Source of the DNA: Nitratifractor sp.
GTDB lineage: Bacteria; Campylobacterota; Campylobacteria; Campylobacterales; Sulfurovaceae
Assembly (NCBI GenBank): GCA_015490055.1
Contig: WFYP01000280.1
Coordinates: forward strand, 1-14,300
Length of the DNA stretch: 14,300 nt
Reading direction: 5' to 3'
Shown: positions 6,593-13,574 of the stretch, one piece after another
Layout of the letters: every line of letters starts with the position of its first letter
How positions within the stretch are numbered: position 1 is the first letter of the stretch
Translations under genes and position numbers: made by a program
The notes under the pieces: model-generated
Told to the model about the DNA's origin: nothing
The model's input: the letters and a program-made list of their open reading frames with translations, nothing else
Database searches by the model: none

Positions 6593-6805
6593 ATGGAAAT
6601 AGAGTTTATAGAAGAGAAGTTTAATGAGATTATGGGCGAGTTAGAGAAAGAGGTTATGGAGGTTTTGGGCGACCAAAGTTTAGATAAAAAGCAGACAAAT
6701 CTGCGTATGAAGCCTTTGACTTCTACTAAAACAATTTTGATGAATGCTTTAGATAGTATCAAAATGGCTAAAAAGCTTGGAGACGAGGCGATAGAAGAGA
6801 ATTAA
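6593..6805 (+). CDS. Small hypothetical protein, 70 residues
   Basis: I do not recognise this gene. The product (MEIEFIEEKFNEIMGELEKE...) is charged and largely alpha-helical by eye, without membrane segments, cysteines or a known motif. The regular spacing of hydrophobic residues in its first 25 positions would suit a short amphipathic or coiled-coil helix. A TGGAG Shine-Dalgarno lies about 8 nt before the ATG. It is placed between mog and a Nudix hydrolase on the same strand, bracketed on both sides by heptamer repeats; its own stop codon is inside the first unit of the downstream array. The size and the good start signal support a real gene. Confidence 0.65.
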   Translation: MEIEFIEEKFNEIMGELEKEVMEVLGDQSLDKKQTNLRMKPLTSTKTILMNALDSIKMAKKLGDEAIEEN

Positions 6806-6829
6806 TAGTTAATAGTTAAGAGTTAAGAG
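6802..6829 (+). repeat. Heptanucleotide tandem repeat, four units, overlapping a stop codon
   Basis: The units are TTAATAG, TTAATAG, TTAAGAG and TTAAGAG. The TAA stop of the 70-residue gene (6803-6805) is part of the first unit. The array ends 26 nt before the Nudix ATG. Confidence 0.75.
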
Positions 6830-6855
6830 TTGTTGGTTTTTTGAAGGAGTGGATA

Positions 6856-7413
6856 ATGAAAGATAAGATAACGGATATAGTGGTTACTAAGGTAGAAGAG
6901 CCTAGAAAATTTGATATTTATGAGGTAAGTTATACGCAGAGTGGTAACCGATATACTAAAGAGGTTAAAAAATCTTTGGATGTTGTTAAGGTTCTACTTT
7001 ATCATACTCAAAAAGATGCTTTTGTATTAGTTAAGCAGTTTCGTGCATTGACTTATATTAACCACCCTGAACTTGCTATTAGATACGAGCTTTGTGGTGG
7101 TAGAGAGGATAAAGATGGGCTTAGTAGCGAAGAGATTGCTAAAGAAGAGGTACTTGAAGAGTGTGGCTACAAAGTTGATAAGTTAGAGAAAATTACAACT
7201 TTTACAACTGGTGGTAAGATGACACTTTTTTATGCTGAAGTTGATGATAGTATGATAGTTAATAGTGGTGGAGGGCTTGAAGATGAAAATATAGAGTTGG
7301 TCTATCTATCAGTTAGCGAAGCTAAAGAGTTTATGTTTGATGAGAGTAAGCCAAAAAGACCTGCTTTGATGTTTGCTTTTTGTTGGTTCTTTACTAAAGG
7401 GTGTGATTTTTAG
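6856..7413 (+). CDS. Nudix hydrolase, NUDT14-like nucleoside-diphosphate-sugar diphosphatase
   Basis: The 185-residue protein hydrolyses a nucleoside diphosphate linked to another group, probably a nucleotide sugar or ADP-ribose. A Nudix-type box runs from Gly81 to Gly104 (ELCGGREDKDGLSSEE then AKEEVLEECGY). After it come TTGGKMTLFYAEVDDSM and GGGLEDENIELVYL, an arrangement like the UDP-sugar diphosphatase NUDT14 and the YffH/AdpP group. The box is not canonical: the position normally Arg in REUXEEXGU is Glu, while the metal-binding EE pair is kept. I chose the ATG at 6856 because a full AAGGAG lies 6 nt before it; an in-frame TTG at 6841 would include that site in the protein. A structured spacer follows. 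Confidence 0.88.
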   Translation: MKDKITDIVVTKVEEPRKFDIYEVSYTQSGNRYTKEVKKSLDVVKVLLYHTQKDAFVLVKQFRALTYINHPELAIRYELCGGREDKDGLSSEEIAKEEVLEECGYKVDKLEKITTFTTGGKMTLFYAEVDDSMIVNSGGGLEDENIELVYLSVSEAKEFMFDESKPKRPALMFAFCWFFTKGCDF

Positions 7414-7420
7414 TTTTTTA

Positions 7421-7708
7421 TGTAGGGGTATGCCCTTGTGGCTACTCTCATTGCCATTAAGTTAAGGATTTTACATCCATTTTTTGGCTTTAAGCTCAAA
7501 GCCAAAAGCTTAAAGCTAGCCACTTTGGCACTCCCACGGAAGTGGGAGTCCACGATTTTAACTGCTTAAAAGTTGAAAAAATACTTTTTTCGGCAGTTTA
7601 AACTGTAGATTCCCGTTTTCACGGGAATGACATGGTGGCAAGCTTTTGGCTTTGTGCATTTTATGAAGTTAAAACTCTTAACTTAATGGGAATGGACCTA
7701 CCCCTACA
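7421..7708. repeat. ~290-bp nested palindromic repeat with REP-like hairpins
   Basis: Paired arms lie outside to inside. TGTAGGGGTA (7421-7430) pairs with 7699-7708 perfectly. 7454-7473 pairs with 7670-7689 in 18 of 20 positions. CAAAGCCAAAAGCTT (7497-7511) pairs with 7640-7654 perfectly, and GCCAC (7519-7523) with 7635-7639. In the middle are three local hairpins: ACTCCCAC/GTGGGAGT with a GGAA loop (7530-7549), AACTGC/GCAGTT (7560-7598), and ATTCCCGT/ACGGGAAT with a TTTC loop (7609-7628). There is no ORF. It fills the gap between the Nudix gene and the convergent gene at 7797. Confidence 0.75.
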
Positions 7709-7724
7709 GGAAATTTTATTCCTG
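7707..7724. repeat. Short hairpin CAGGAA/TTCCTG
   Basis: CAGGAA (7707-7712) and TTCCTG (7719-7724) form a perfect 6-bp stem over ATTTTA, overlapping the end of the large palindrome by two bases. On its own it is a weak signal. Confidence 0.4.
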
Positions 7725-7733
7725 CAATAATAA

Positions 7734-7757
7734 GGTGCGGTAAGGACACCGTACACT
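7734..7757. repeat. GGTGCGGTA hairpin repeat, copy 1
   Basis: GTGCGGT (7735-7741) pairs with ACCGTAC (7748-7754) with one G-T wobble. The block starts GGTGCGGTA and ends TACACT, the same beginning and end as the hairpin after sucD at 10331-10359; relative to that copy it lacks five bases in the right arm. It lies between the large palindrome and the end of the minus-strand gene. Confidence 0.6.
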
Positions 7758-7796
7758 ACGGATTTGAGAGTTGCTATATGTAACTTAAAGTAACAA

Positions 7797-8081
7797 TTAT
7801 TCTTCTTCACACTTGTGAATATCTAACTTATGTAATACTTTTTCTACAAATTCGCCTGGGATTCTTGAGTGAATGTAAACTTCTTCTGAAAATTCTACAT
7901 TGAATGTACCGCCGTTTTTGTTTCTTTTGTGGTTTACTTCTGGATAAACATCTAATTCGTGCTCAACATCGCCTATTGTGTCGCAGATTGTTGCTCTGTC
8001 TGCTTTATCTGTATAGTCGATACTTAGGCTCATATAGCCCTCTTCCATTCTAACGGTAGCTTTACGATTACTTTTTGACAC
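7797..8081 (-). CDS. Small hypothetical protein, 94 residues
   Basis: I do not recognise the family. The product (MSKSNRKATVRMEEGYMSLS...HKLDIHKCEEE) is soluble, charged, with a basic N-terminus and an acidic C-terminal tail, and a middle section that reads as beta strands. Two cysteines (33 and 91) are not in a metal motif. The start is a GTG at 8081, preceded by AGG about 8 nt upstream within AAAAAAGG; an ATG at codon 12 is a possible alternative. It is convergent with the Nudix gene, with a structured spacer between, and divergent from sucC. The intergenic region of about 170 bp towards sucC must hold both promoters. Confidence 0.65.
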   Translation of the reverse strand: MSKSNRKATVRMEEGYMSLSIDYTDKADRATICDTIGDVEHELDVYPEVNHKRNKNGGTFNVEFSEEVYIHSRIPGEFVEKVLHKLDIHKCEEE

Positions 8082-8216
8082 GGTTTAACCTTTTTTGTTT
8101 GTATTTTACCAAATAAAAGAGATATATTTTACTTAATATCGTGTAGTTTCTTAACATTCTATTTTTTTATTTTAAATATGGGTAGAAATTATACAATTCT
8201 TATAGGTAAAAGCAAC

Positions 8217-8222
8217 TATAAT
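8217..8222 (+). promoter_or_regulatory. Likely -10 box of the sucCD promoter
   Basis: TATAAT lies 30 bases before the GTG start of sucC, giving a short leader that includes the AAGGAG Shine-Dalgarno at 8240-8245. There is no convincing -35 box. Confidence 0.45.
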
Positions 8223-8252
8223 AATCTTACTTTTAATTTAAGGAGAGCCAAA

Positions 8253-9428
8253 GTGAATGTACATGAGTATCAAGCTAAGCAGATTTTTGCTGAATATGGT
8301 GTACCAACACCAAAAGGTAAAGTTGCACATAGCGTAGAAGAGGCTGTAGAGAATGCTAAAGAGCTAGGAGGACCTATTTGGGTTGTTAAAGCACAAATCC
8401 ATGCAGGTGGGCGTGGACTTGGTGGTGGCGTTAAGCTAGCTAAGAGTTTAGATGAGGTTAAAGAGTTAGCAGAAGAGATTTTAGGAATGACTTTGGTAAC
8501 TCACCAAACAGGACCAGAGGGTAAACTTGTTCAAAAAGTTTATATCGAAGATGGTGCAGATATTAAAGATGAGTACTATTTAGGAATTGTTTTAGATAGA
8601 GCTAAAGAGATGCCAGTAATTATGGCTTCTACAGAGGGTGGTATGGAGATTGAAAAAGTTGCTGAAGAGACTCCAGAGAAGATTGTAAAAGTTGCAGTTG
8701 ATCCAACTATTGGTTTCCAAGGTTTCCACGGTAGAGAGTTAGTATTTGGTCTTGGTATTACAGATAAGCAAGAGCAGAGAAAGTTTATCGACTTTGCAAG
8801 CAAACTATTTAAAATCTATATGGATAAAGATGTAGAGTTAATCGAAATTAACCCATTAATTAGAACTGGTAGCGGAGATTTCTTAGCTCTAGATGGCAAA
8901 ATGGGATTCGATGATTCTGCACTATTTAGACACCCAGATATTGAAGCTATGAGAGACATTAGCGAAGAGGATTCAGACGAGAGAGAAGCTAGCGAATATG
9001 GTTTAAGTTATATCTCTTTAGATGGTGAAATTGGTTGTATGGTAAATGGTGCTGGTCTTGCGATGGGTACTATGGATACAATTAACTATGTTGGTGGAAC
9101 TCCTGCAAACTTCTTAGATGTTGGTGGTAAAGCAAATGCTGAAACTGTTGCTAAAGGTTTTGAAATTATTCTTAAAAACCCTAAAGTTAAATCTATTTTC
9201 GTAAATATCTTCGGTGGTATTGTAAGATGCGATAGAATTGCAAACGGTATTTTAGAAGCTACTAAATTAGTAGATGTACATGTACCAGTAATCGTAAGAT
9301 TAGATGGAACAAATGCACCAGAAGCAGCAGAGATTTTAAAGAATGCAAATATCGATAATGTAATAGCTGCAACAGACCTTTTAGATGGTGCTAAAAAAGC
9401 AGTAGCAGCGGCGAAAGGAGAGCTATAA
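8253..9428 (+). CDS. sucC: Succinate-CoA ligase (ADP-forming) subunit beta
   Basis: With SucD this enzyme interconverts succinate plus CoA plus ATP and succinyl-CoA plus ADP. The product has 391 residues against 388 in E. coli. It begins MNVHEYQAKQIFAEYGVPTP as in the family. The ATP-grasp domain shows KAQIHAGGRG (46-55) and, later, VELIEINPL. The C-terminal CoA-ligase part has CMVNGAGLAMGTMD, NIFGGIVRCD and RLDGTN. I chose the GTG at 8253: AAGGAG is 7 nt upstream and the protein then starts exactly where homologues do. The ATG at 8178 would add 25 unrelated residues and bury the likely promoter. The stop overlaps the sucD ATG by one base, so translation is coupled. Confidence 0.96.
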   Translation: MNVHEYQAKQIFAEYGVPTPKGKVAHSVEEAVENAKELGGPIWVVKAQIHAGGRGLGGGVKLAKSLDEVKELAEEILGMTLVTHQTGPEGKLVQKVYIEDGADIKDEYYLGIVLDRAKEMPVIMASTEGGMEIEKVAEETPEKIVKVAVDPTIGFQGFHGRELVFGLGITDKQEQRKFIDFASKLFKIYMDKDVELIEINPLIRTGSGDFLALDGKMGFDDSALFRHPDIEAMRDISEEDSDEREASEYGLSYISLDGEIGCMVNGAGLAMGTMDTINYVGGTPANFLDVGGKANAETVAKGFEIILKNPKVKSIFVNIFGGIVRCDRIANGILEATKLVDVHVPVIVRLDGTNAPEAAEILKNANIDNVIAATDLLDGAKKAVAAAKGEL

Positions 9429-10300
9429 TGAGTATTTTAGTAAATAAAGATACAAAAGTAATTGTTCAAGGTTTTACTGGTGGCGAGGGTACATTCCATG
9501 CCGAGCAGTGTATGGATTATGGTACAAATATTGTTGGTGGTGTTACACCAAATAAGGGTGGTCAAGAGCATTTAGGTAAGCCTGTATTTAATACAGTTGC
9601 TGAGGCTGTTGCTGCTACTGGTGCTACTGTTTCTATGGTATTTGTTCCACCTGCATTTGTTGCAGATGCAGTTATGGAAGCAGCTGATGCTGGTATTGAA
9701 CTTGCTGTAATTATTACAGAGGGTGCTCCAGTTCGTGATATGATGTATGCAAAAATGTATGCAACTAAAAAGGGAATGAAGACAATAGGACCAAACTGCC
9801 CTGGTATTATTACGGCAGAAGAGTGTAAAATTGGTATTATGCCTGGTAACATCTTTAAAAAAGGGAATGTTGGGCTTATCTCTAAATCTGGTACATTAAC
9901 TTATGAGGGTGCAAACCAAGTATGTACAGAAGGTTTTGGTATCTCTACAGCTGTTGGTATCGGTGGAGACCCAATTATTGGTTTAAGTTACCTTCAGTTA
10001 CTACCAATGTTCGAAGCAGACCCAGAGACTGAAGCAATCGTTATGATTGGTGAAATTGGTGGAGACTTAGAGATTCAAGCTGCTAAGTATATTAAAGAGA
10101 ATATTACGAAGCCAGTTGTTGCATTTATCGCAGGACAAACTGCTCCTAAGGGTAAAAGAATGGGACACGCTGGTGCTATTGTAAGTGGTAGTGCTGGTAC
10201 TGCAAAAGAGAAGATGGAAGCACTAGAAGCTGCTGGTGTTAAAGTTGTTGTATCTCCGGCAGAGATTGGCAAAGCTGTTAAAGAGGTTTTGAGTAAATAA
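9428..10300 (+). CDS. sucD: Succinate-CoA ligase (ADP-forming) subunit alpha
   Basis: The 290-residue alpha subunit binds CoA and carries the phosphohistidine. The N-terminal CoA-binding domain starts SILVNKDTKVIVQGFTGGEG and has GGVTPNKGG (37-45). GPNCPGII is at 121-128. The active-site histidine is His247 in GHAGAIVSG, the position seen in E. coli. The start ATG overlaps the sucC stop (TAATG), and the AAAGGAGAG in the end of sucC acts as its ribosome-binding site. In an autotroph the pair would run towards succinyl-CoA, supplying the oor enzyme encoded next. A stable hairpin follows 29 bp after the stop. Confidence 0.97.
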   Translation: MSILVNKDTKVIVQGFTGGEGTFHAEQCMDYGTNIVGGVTPNKGGQEHLGKPVFNTVAEAVAATGATVSMVFVPPAFVADAVMEAADAGIELAVIITEGAPVRDMMYAKMYATKKGMKTIGPNCPGIITAEECKIGIMPGNIFKKGNVGLISKSGTLTYEGANQVCTEGFGISTAVGIGGDPIIGLSYLQLLPMFEADPETEAIVMIGEIGGDLEIQAAKYIKENITKPVVAFIAGQTAPKGKRMGHAGAIVSGSAGTAKEKMEALEAAGVKVVVSPAEIGKAVKEVLSK

Positions 10301-10321
10301 TTTTATAAAATTAATGCTTTA

Positions 10322-10365
10322 GAGCTTTATGGTGCGGTAGGGGTACCGCACCATACACTTAGCTC
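10322..10365 (+). repeat. GGTGCGGTA hairpin repeat, copy 2, after sucD
   Basis: ATGGTGCGGTA (10329-10339) pairs perfectly with TACCGCACCAT (10344-10354) over a GGGG loop, an 11-bp GC-rich stem. GAGCT (10322-10326) and AGCTC (10361-10365) extend it. There is no T-tract after it, so it is not a standard terminator, although such a stem may slow polymerase or protect the sucCD mRNA end. It shares sequence with the hairpin at 7734. Confidence 0.75.
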
Positions 10366-10543
10366 AAATTTCAACTTTTTAAACTGTTACAAATTTCTAC
10401 AATTTAATTTTTTCTAATCTACTATTTTAATATCAATTAATCAAGAAAACTTCTCTATTTTCTCTATTTATGCCATTAATCCATACTTTAGTTAAATTAA
10501 CTGCTTCATTAGGTAACAAACTCTTATCTATTATATTTAAATT

Positions 10544-10549
10544 TATAAT
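10544..10549 (+). promoter_or_regulatory. Candidate -10 box of the oorDABC promoter
   Basis: TATAAT lies about 90 nt before oorD in a very AT-rich stretch. If used, the dyad at 10573-10615 would be in the 5' leader. TATAAA boxes at 10605-10610 and 10619-10624 are nearer alternatives. Confidence 0.35.
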
Positions 10550-10572
10550 ATTCATTTTATCATTATTGAAAG

Positions 10573-10615
10573 TTTGATATTCTCTATCTTAGTGATAGTG
10601 TCACTATAAATCAAA
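10573..10615. promoter_or_regulatory. Nested dyad upstream of oorD
   Basis: An outer pair TTTGAT (10573-10578) and ATCAAA (10610-10615) encloses a perfect inner palindrome ATAGTG-T-CACTAT (10595-10607). TAGTGA (10590-10595) and TCACTA (10601-10606) form a second, overlapping dyad. The block ends 22 bases before the oorD ATG. It could be an operator near the promoter or a stem in the leader. The other bases of 10366-10572 are AT-rich spacer with nothing else I can name. Confidence 0.45.
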
Positions 10616-10637
10616 ACTTATAAATAAAGGGGAACAG

Positions 10638-10955
10638 ATGTCAGTAATGAAAGCTCCTGAGAATACTCCTGTATGGACAAACGAAGATAGATGTAAAGCG
10701 TGTGATTTATGCGTTTCTGTATGTCCAGCAGGCGTTTTAGCAATGCGATATGAGCCTACTTCAGTTTTAGGTGCAATGATTACAGTTTCTAATCCAGAGA
10801 GCTGTATTGGTTGTCAAGAGTGTGAGTTGGCGTGTCCAGATTTCGCAATTTATGTTGCAGATAGAAAAGAGTTTAAATTTGCAAAATTAACAGACCAAGC
10901 AAAAGAGAGACAGCAAAAAGTTGTTGAAAATAACTATATGGTACTTGGTGCATAA
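10638..10955 (+). CDS. oorD: 2-oxoglutarate:acceptor oxidoreductase subunit delta (ferredoxin-like)
   Basis: The 105-residue protein is a two-cluster ferredoxin-type subunit. It has two CxxCxxCxxxCP sets, Cys19/22/25/29 and Cys56/59/62/66, each binding a 4Fe-4S cluster, so electrons can pass between external ferredoxin and the catalytic subunits. The loop between the sets is longer than in free ferredoxins, and a 30-residue charged tail follows. An AAAGGGGAAC Shine-Dalgarno precedes the ATG. It is the first gene of the oorDABC operon, the order found in Campylobacterota, where the enzyme is essential for making or using 2-oxoglutarate. The gap to oorA is 12 bp. Confidence 0.93.
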   Translation: MSVMKAPENTPVWTNEDRCKACDLCVSVCPAGVLAMRYEPTSVLGAMITVSNPESCIGCQECELACPDFAIYVADRKEFKFAKLTDQAKERQQKVVENNYMVLGA

Positions 10956-10967
10956 GGAGGAGAGTAT

Positions 10968-12107
10968 ATGAGTGAAGTAAGAGAAGTAATTTCAAGCGGT
11001 AATGACTTGGCAGCAAGAGCAGCAGTAGATGCTGGTTGTAAATTTTTTGCAGGGTATCCGCTAACACCTTCTAGTGAAGTAATGCATACTGTATCTGATT
11101 TACTGCCAGCAATCGGTGGAACAGCAATTCAGATGGAAGATGAAATTGCAGGTGTTGCAGCAGCTATTGGTGCAGGTATGAGTGGTGTAAGAAGTCTTAC
11201 AGCTACAAGTGGACCAGGTATGTCACTTAAAGCTGAAAATTTAGGTTTGGCACAAATGGCAGAGGTGCCTGTAGTTGTAGTAAATGTTATGCGTGGTGGT
11301 CCATCTACTGGTCTTCCAACTCGTGTTGCACAAGGTGATGTTGCACAAGCTAAAAACCCTAGCCATGGTGACTATAAATCTATTACACTATGTGCAGGAA
11401 CACTTGCAGAGTGTTATACAGAGACGGTAAGAGCATTTAACCTTGCAGATAGATTTATGCAACCTGTAATTGTGCTTTTAGATGAAACTTTAGGTCATAT
11501 GCATGGTAAAGCAATGCTACCAACTGTAGAAGATGTAAAAGCTGGCATAGTTCCTAGAAAAACATTTGATGGTCCAGCAGAAGAGTATAAGCCTTATGGT
11601 GTTGCTCAAGATGAGCCAGCGGTACTTAACCCAATGTTTACAGGTTATAGATACAACTTTACTGGTCTTCACCACGATGCAGATGGTTTCCCAACAGAAG
11701 AGATAGAGACTTGTAGAAAATTAATCGATAGATTGTTTGCTAAAGTAGATGAGCACAAAGATGAAATTGAGCTTAACGAAGAGTATATGTTAGACGATGC
11801 AGATATTTTAATTATTGGTTACGGTTCTGCTTCTTTGGCAATTAAAGAGGCTGTTAATGAATTAAGAGCAGCAGGTATTAAAGCTGGACTATTTAGACCA
11901 ATTACTCTATGGCCAAGCCCAGAAGAGAGACTTTATGAATTAGGTCAAAAATTTGACAAAGTTCTTTCTGTTGAGCTTAACCAAGGTCAATATTTAGAAG
12001 AGATTCAAAGATGTATGGGTAGAAGAGACATTCAAAAACTTGTTAAAACAAATGGGCGTCCATTCTCACCATCAGATATTATAGAGAAAGTTAAGGAGGT
12101 ATTTTAA
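10968..12107 (+). CDS. oorA: 2-oxoglutarate:acceptor oxidoreductase subunit alpha
   Basis: The 379-residue protein supplies the pyrimidine-binding half of the thiamine diphosphate site and the C-terminal transketolase-like domain. Motifs seen are GYPLTPSSE (29-37), the acidic QMEDEIAG stretch with the Glu that activates the cofactor (55-62), TATSGPGMSL (78-87) and MRGGPSTGLPTR (108-119), all typical of OorA/KorA. A strong AAGGAGG ribosome-binding site lies before the ATG. The stop is followed after two bases by oorB. Unlike the fused alpha subunits of some archaea, the gamma domain is encoded separately here (oorC). Confidence 0.96.
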   Translation: MSEVREVISSGNDLAARAAVDAGCKFFAGYPLTPSSEVMHTVSDLLPAIGGTAIQMEDEIAGVAAAIGAGMSGVRSLTATSGPGMSLKAENLGLAQMAEVPVVVVNVMRGGPSTGLPTRVAQGDVAQAKNPSHGDYKSITLCAGTLAECYTETVRAFNLADRFMQPVIVLLDETLGHMHGKAMLPTVEDVKAGIVPRKTFDGPAEEYKPYGVAQDEPAVLNPMFTGYRYNFTGLHHDADGFPTEEIETCRKLIDRLFAKVDEHKDEIELNEEYMLDDADILIIGYGSASLAIKEAVNELRAAGIKAGLFRPITLWPSPEERLYELGQKFDKVLSVELNQGQYLEEIQRCMGRRDIQKLVKTNGRPFSPSDIIEKVKEVF

Positions 12108-12109
12108 CC

Positions 12110-12967
12110 ATGGCTTTTAATTACGACGAATATTTAAGAACGAATAAGATGCCAACGCTATGGTGTTGGGGTTGTGGTGATGGTGTTATATTAAAAGCTT
12201 TTGTTAGAGCTATTGATAAATTAGGTATTAAAAAAGATGACCTTTGTGTTGTTTCTGGTATTGGATGTAGTGGTCGTTTTGGCTCTTATATAGATGCTAA
12301 CACAGTACATACAACTCACGGTAGAACTATTGCATTTGCAACTGGTATTAAACTTGCAAACCCAGATAAAACTGTTGTTTGTGTTGCTGGAGATGGTGAT
12401 GCATTGGCTATTGGTGGTAACCACACAATTCATGGTTGTAGAAGAAATATCGATTTAACTTTGATTTTAATTAACAACTTTATTTACGGTTTAACTAACT
12501 CTCAAACTTCTCCTACAACTCCACAAGGTTTCTGGACAGTTTCTCAAAAAGTTGGTAATATCGACCCAACATTTAACGGCTGTGCATTAGCAGAAGCAGC
12601 AGGTGCTAGTTTTGTTGCAAGAGAGAAGGTAACAGAGCCTAAAAAGTTAGAAAAAGTTATCAGAGAAGCGATTGCTCATAAAGGTTTCTCATTTGTAGAA
12701 GCACTATCTAACTGCCATATTAACCTTGGTAGAAAGAATAAAATGGCAAATGCAATGGAAAACTTAGATTGGATTGACTCTATTACAATGCCTAAGAAAA
12801 AGTGGGAAGCACTACCTGATGAAGAGAAAGAGAATTATCTTCCAACAGGTATTTTAAAGCAAGATACAGAAGCACGCGAGTATTGCGACAGTTACAAGAT
12901 GGTACAAGATGCACATCAAGGTAAACGAGGCAAAATTACTCAAGATGACTTTAAGAAAAAAATATAA
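12110..12967 (+). CDS. oorB: 2-oxoglutarate:acceptor oxidoreductase subunit beta (TPP-binding)
   Basis: The 285-residue catalytic subunit binds the diphosphate of TPP and one 4Fe-4S cluster. The TPP motif is GDGDALAIGGNH (94-105) followed by INNFIYGLT (121-129). Cys19 and Cys22 in CWGCGDG, Cys53 in GIGCSGR and Cys202 match the spacing of the four cluster ligands in two-subunit 2-oxoacid:ferredoxin oxidoreductases. HTTHGR (67-72) is also conserved. The enzyme joins CO2 to succinyl-CoA in the reductive TCA direction or decarboxylates 2-oxoglutarate in the other. GGAGG lies within the end of oorA, implying coupled translation. Confidence 0.96.
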   Translation: MAFNYDEYLRTNKMPTLWCWGCGDGVILKAFVRAIDKLGIKKDDLCVVSGIGCSGRFGSYIDANTVHTTHGRTIAFATGIKLANPDKTVVCVAGDGDALAIGGNHTIHGCRRNIDLTLILINNFIYGLTNSQTSPTTPQGFWTVSQKVGNIDPTFNGCALAEAAGASFVAREKVTEPKKLEKVIREAIAHKGFSFVEALSNCHINLGRKNKMANAMENLDWIDSITMPKKKWEALPDEEKENYLPTGILKQDTEAREYCDSYKMVQDAHQGKRGKITQDDFKKKI

Positions 12968-12977
12968 AGGCTGAACA

Positions 12978-13532
12978 ATGAGTAGAATAGTTATGCGTTT
13001 TACGGGTGTTGGTGGTCAAGGTGTTTTACTTGCTGGAGAGATTTTTGCAGCAGCTAAAATTAAAGATGGTGGTTATGGTGTAAAGACTGCGACTTATACA
13101 TCACAAGTGCGTGGTGGACCAACTGTTGTTGATATTCAGTTAGATGATAAAGAGATTTGGTACCCATACGCTATAGATGGACAAATTGACTTTATGCTTT
13201 CTGTTGCTGACAAAAGTTACCAACTATTTAAAAGTGGAGTTAAAGAGGGTGGCACAATAGTTGTTGAGCCAAACCTTGTACACCCAACTGACGAAGATAG
13301 AAAAAAGTGGAATATTGTAGAGATACCTATTATTACAATCGCAAAAGAAGAGGTTGGTAATGTTATTACTCAATCTGTTGTTGCACTAGCGATTGCAAAT
13401 ACTTATACAAAAGCTTTAGACGAAAAAGTATTAGTAGATACTATGCTATCTAAAGTACCACCAAAAGTTCACGAGCTTAACTTAAAAGCTTACGAACTAG
13501 GTAAAAAATATGCTCTTGAGAGTATGAAGTAA
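12978..13532 (+). CDS. oorC: 2-oxoglutarate:acceptor oxidoreductase subunit gamma
   Basis: The 184-residue subunit is the CoA-interacting gamma domain of the complex. It shows GVGGQGVLLAG (10-20) and TSQVRGGPT (41-49), the hallmarks of the pyruvate/ketoisovalerate oxidoreductase gamma family, and its length is normal. The ATG follows oorB by 10 bp, with AAAGG as ribosome-binding site. It is the last gene of the operon; no strong intrinsic terminator follows, only a short GCGAG/CTCGC stem without a T-tract. Confidence 0.95.
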   Translation: MSRIVMRFTGVGGQGVLLAGEIFAAAKIKDGGYGVKTATYTSQVRGGPTVVDIQLDDKEIWYPYAIDGQIDFMLSVADKSYQLFKSGVKEGGTIVVEPNLVHPTDEDRKKWNIVEIPIITIAKEEVGNVITQSVVALAIANTYTKALDEKVLVDTMLSKVPPKVHELNLKAYELGKKYALESMK

Positions 13533-13574
13533 TTTTAAGTGTGGGTGCGAGTGTGGGTGTCTAAGCCCTCGCTC

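Noticed and set aside
6841..6855. TTG start for the Nudix gene
   Set aside because: This would translate the AAGGAG ribosome-binding site of the ATG at 6856.
7252..7265. ATGATAG-TTAATAG inside the Nudix gene as another heptamer array
   Set aside because: There are only two units and they encode residues expected in the family block before GGGL, so chance is likely.
8178..8252. In-frame ATG upstream giving sucC 25 more residues
   Set aside because: The extra residues do not match SucC, there is no ribosome-binding site before it, and the GTG at 8253 has AAGGAG and the family N-terminus.
10298..10313. Perfect 16-bp palindrome TAATTTTATAAAATTA at the sucD stop
   Set aside because: It is all A/T with no loop, and such palindromes are common by chance in this composition.
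13547..13572. GCGAG/CTCGC stem after oorC as an intrinsic terminator
   Set aside because: The stem is only five pairs with a 16-base loop and no T-tract follows, so I do not call a terminator.
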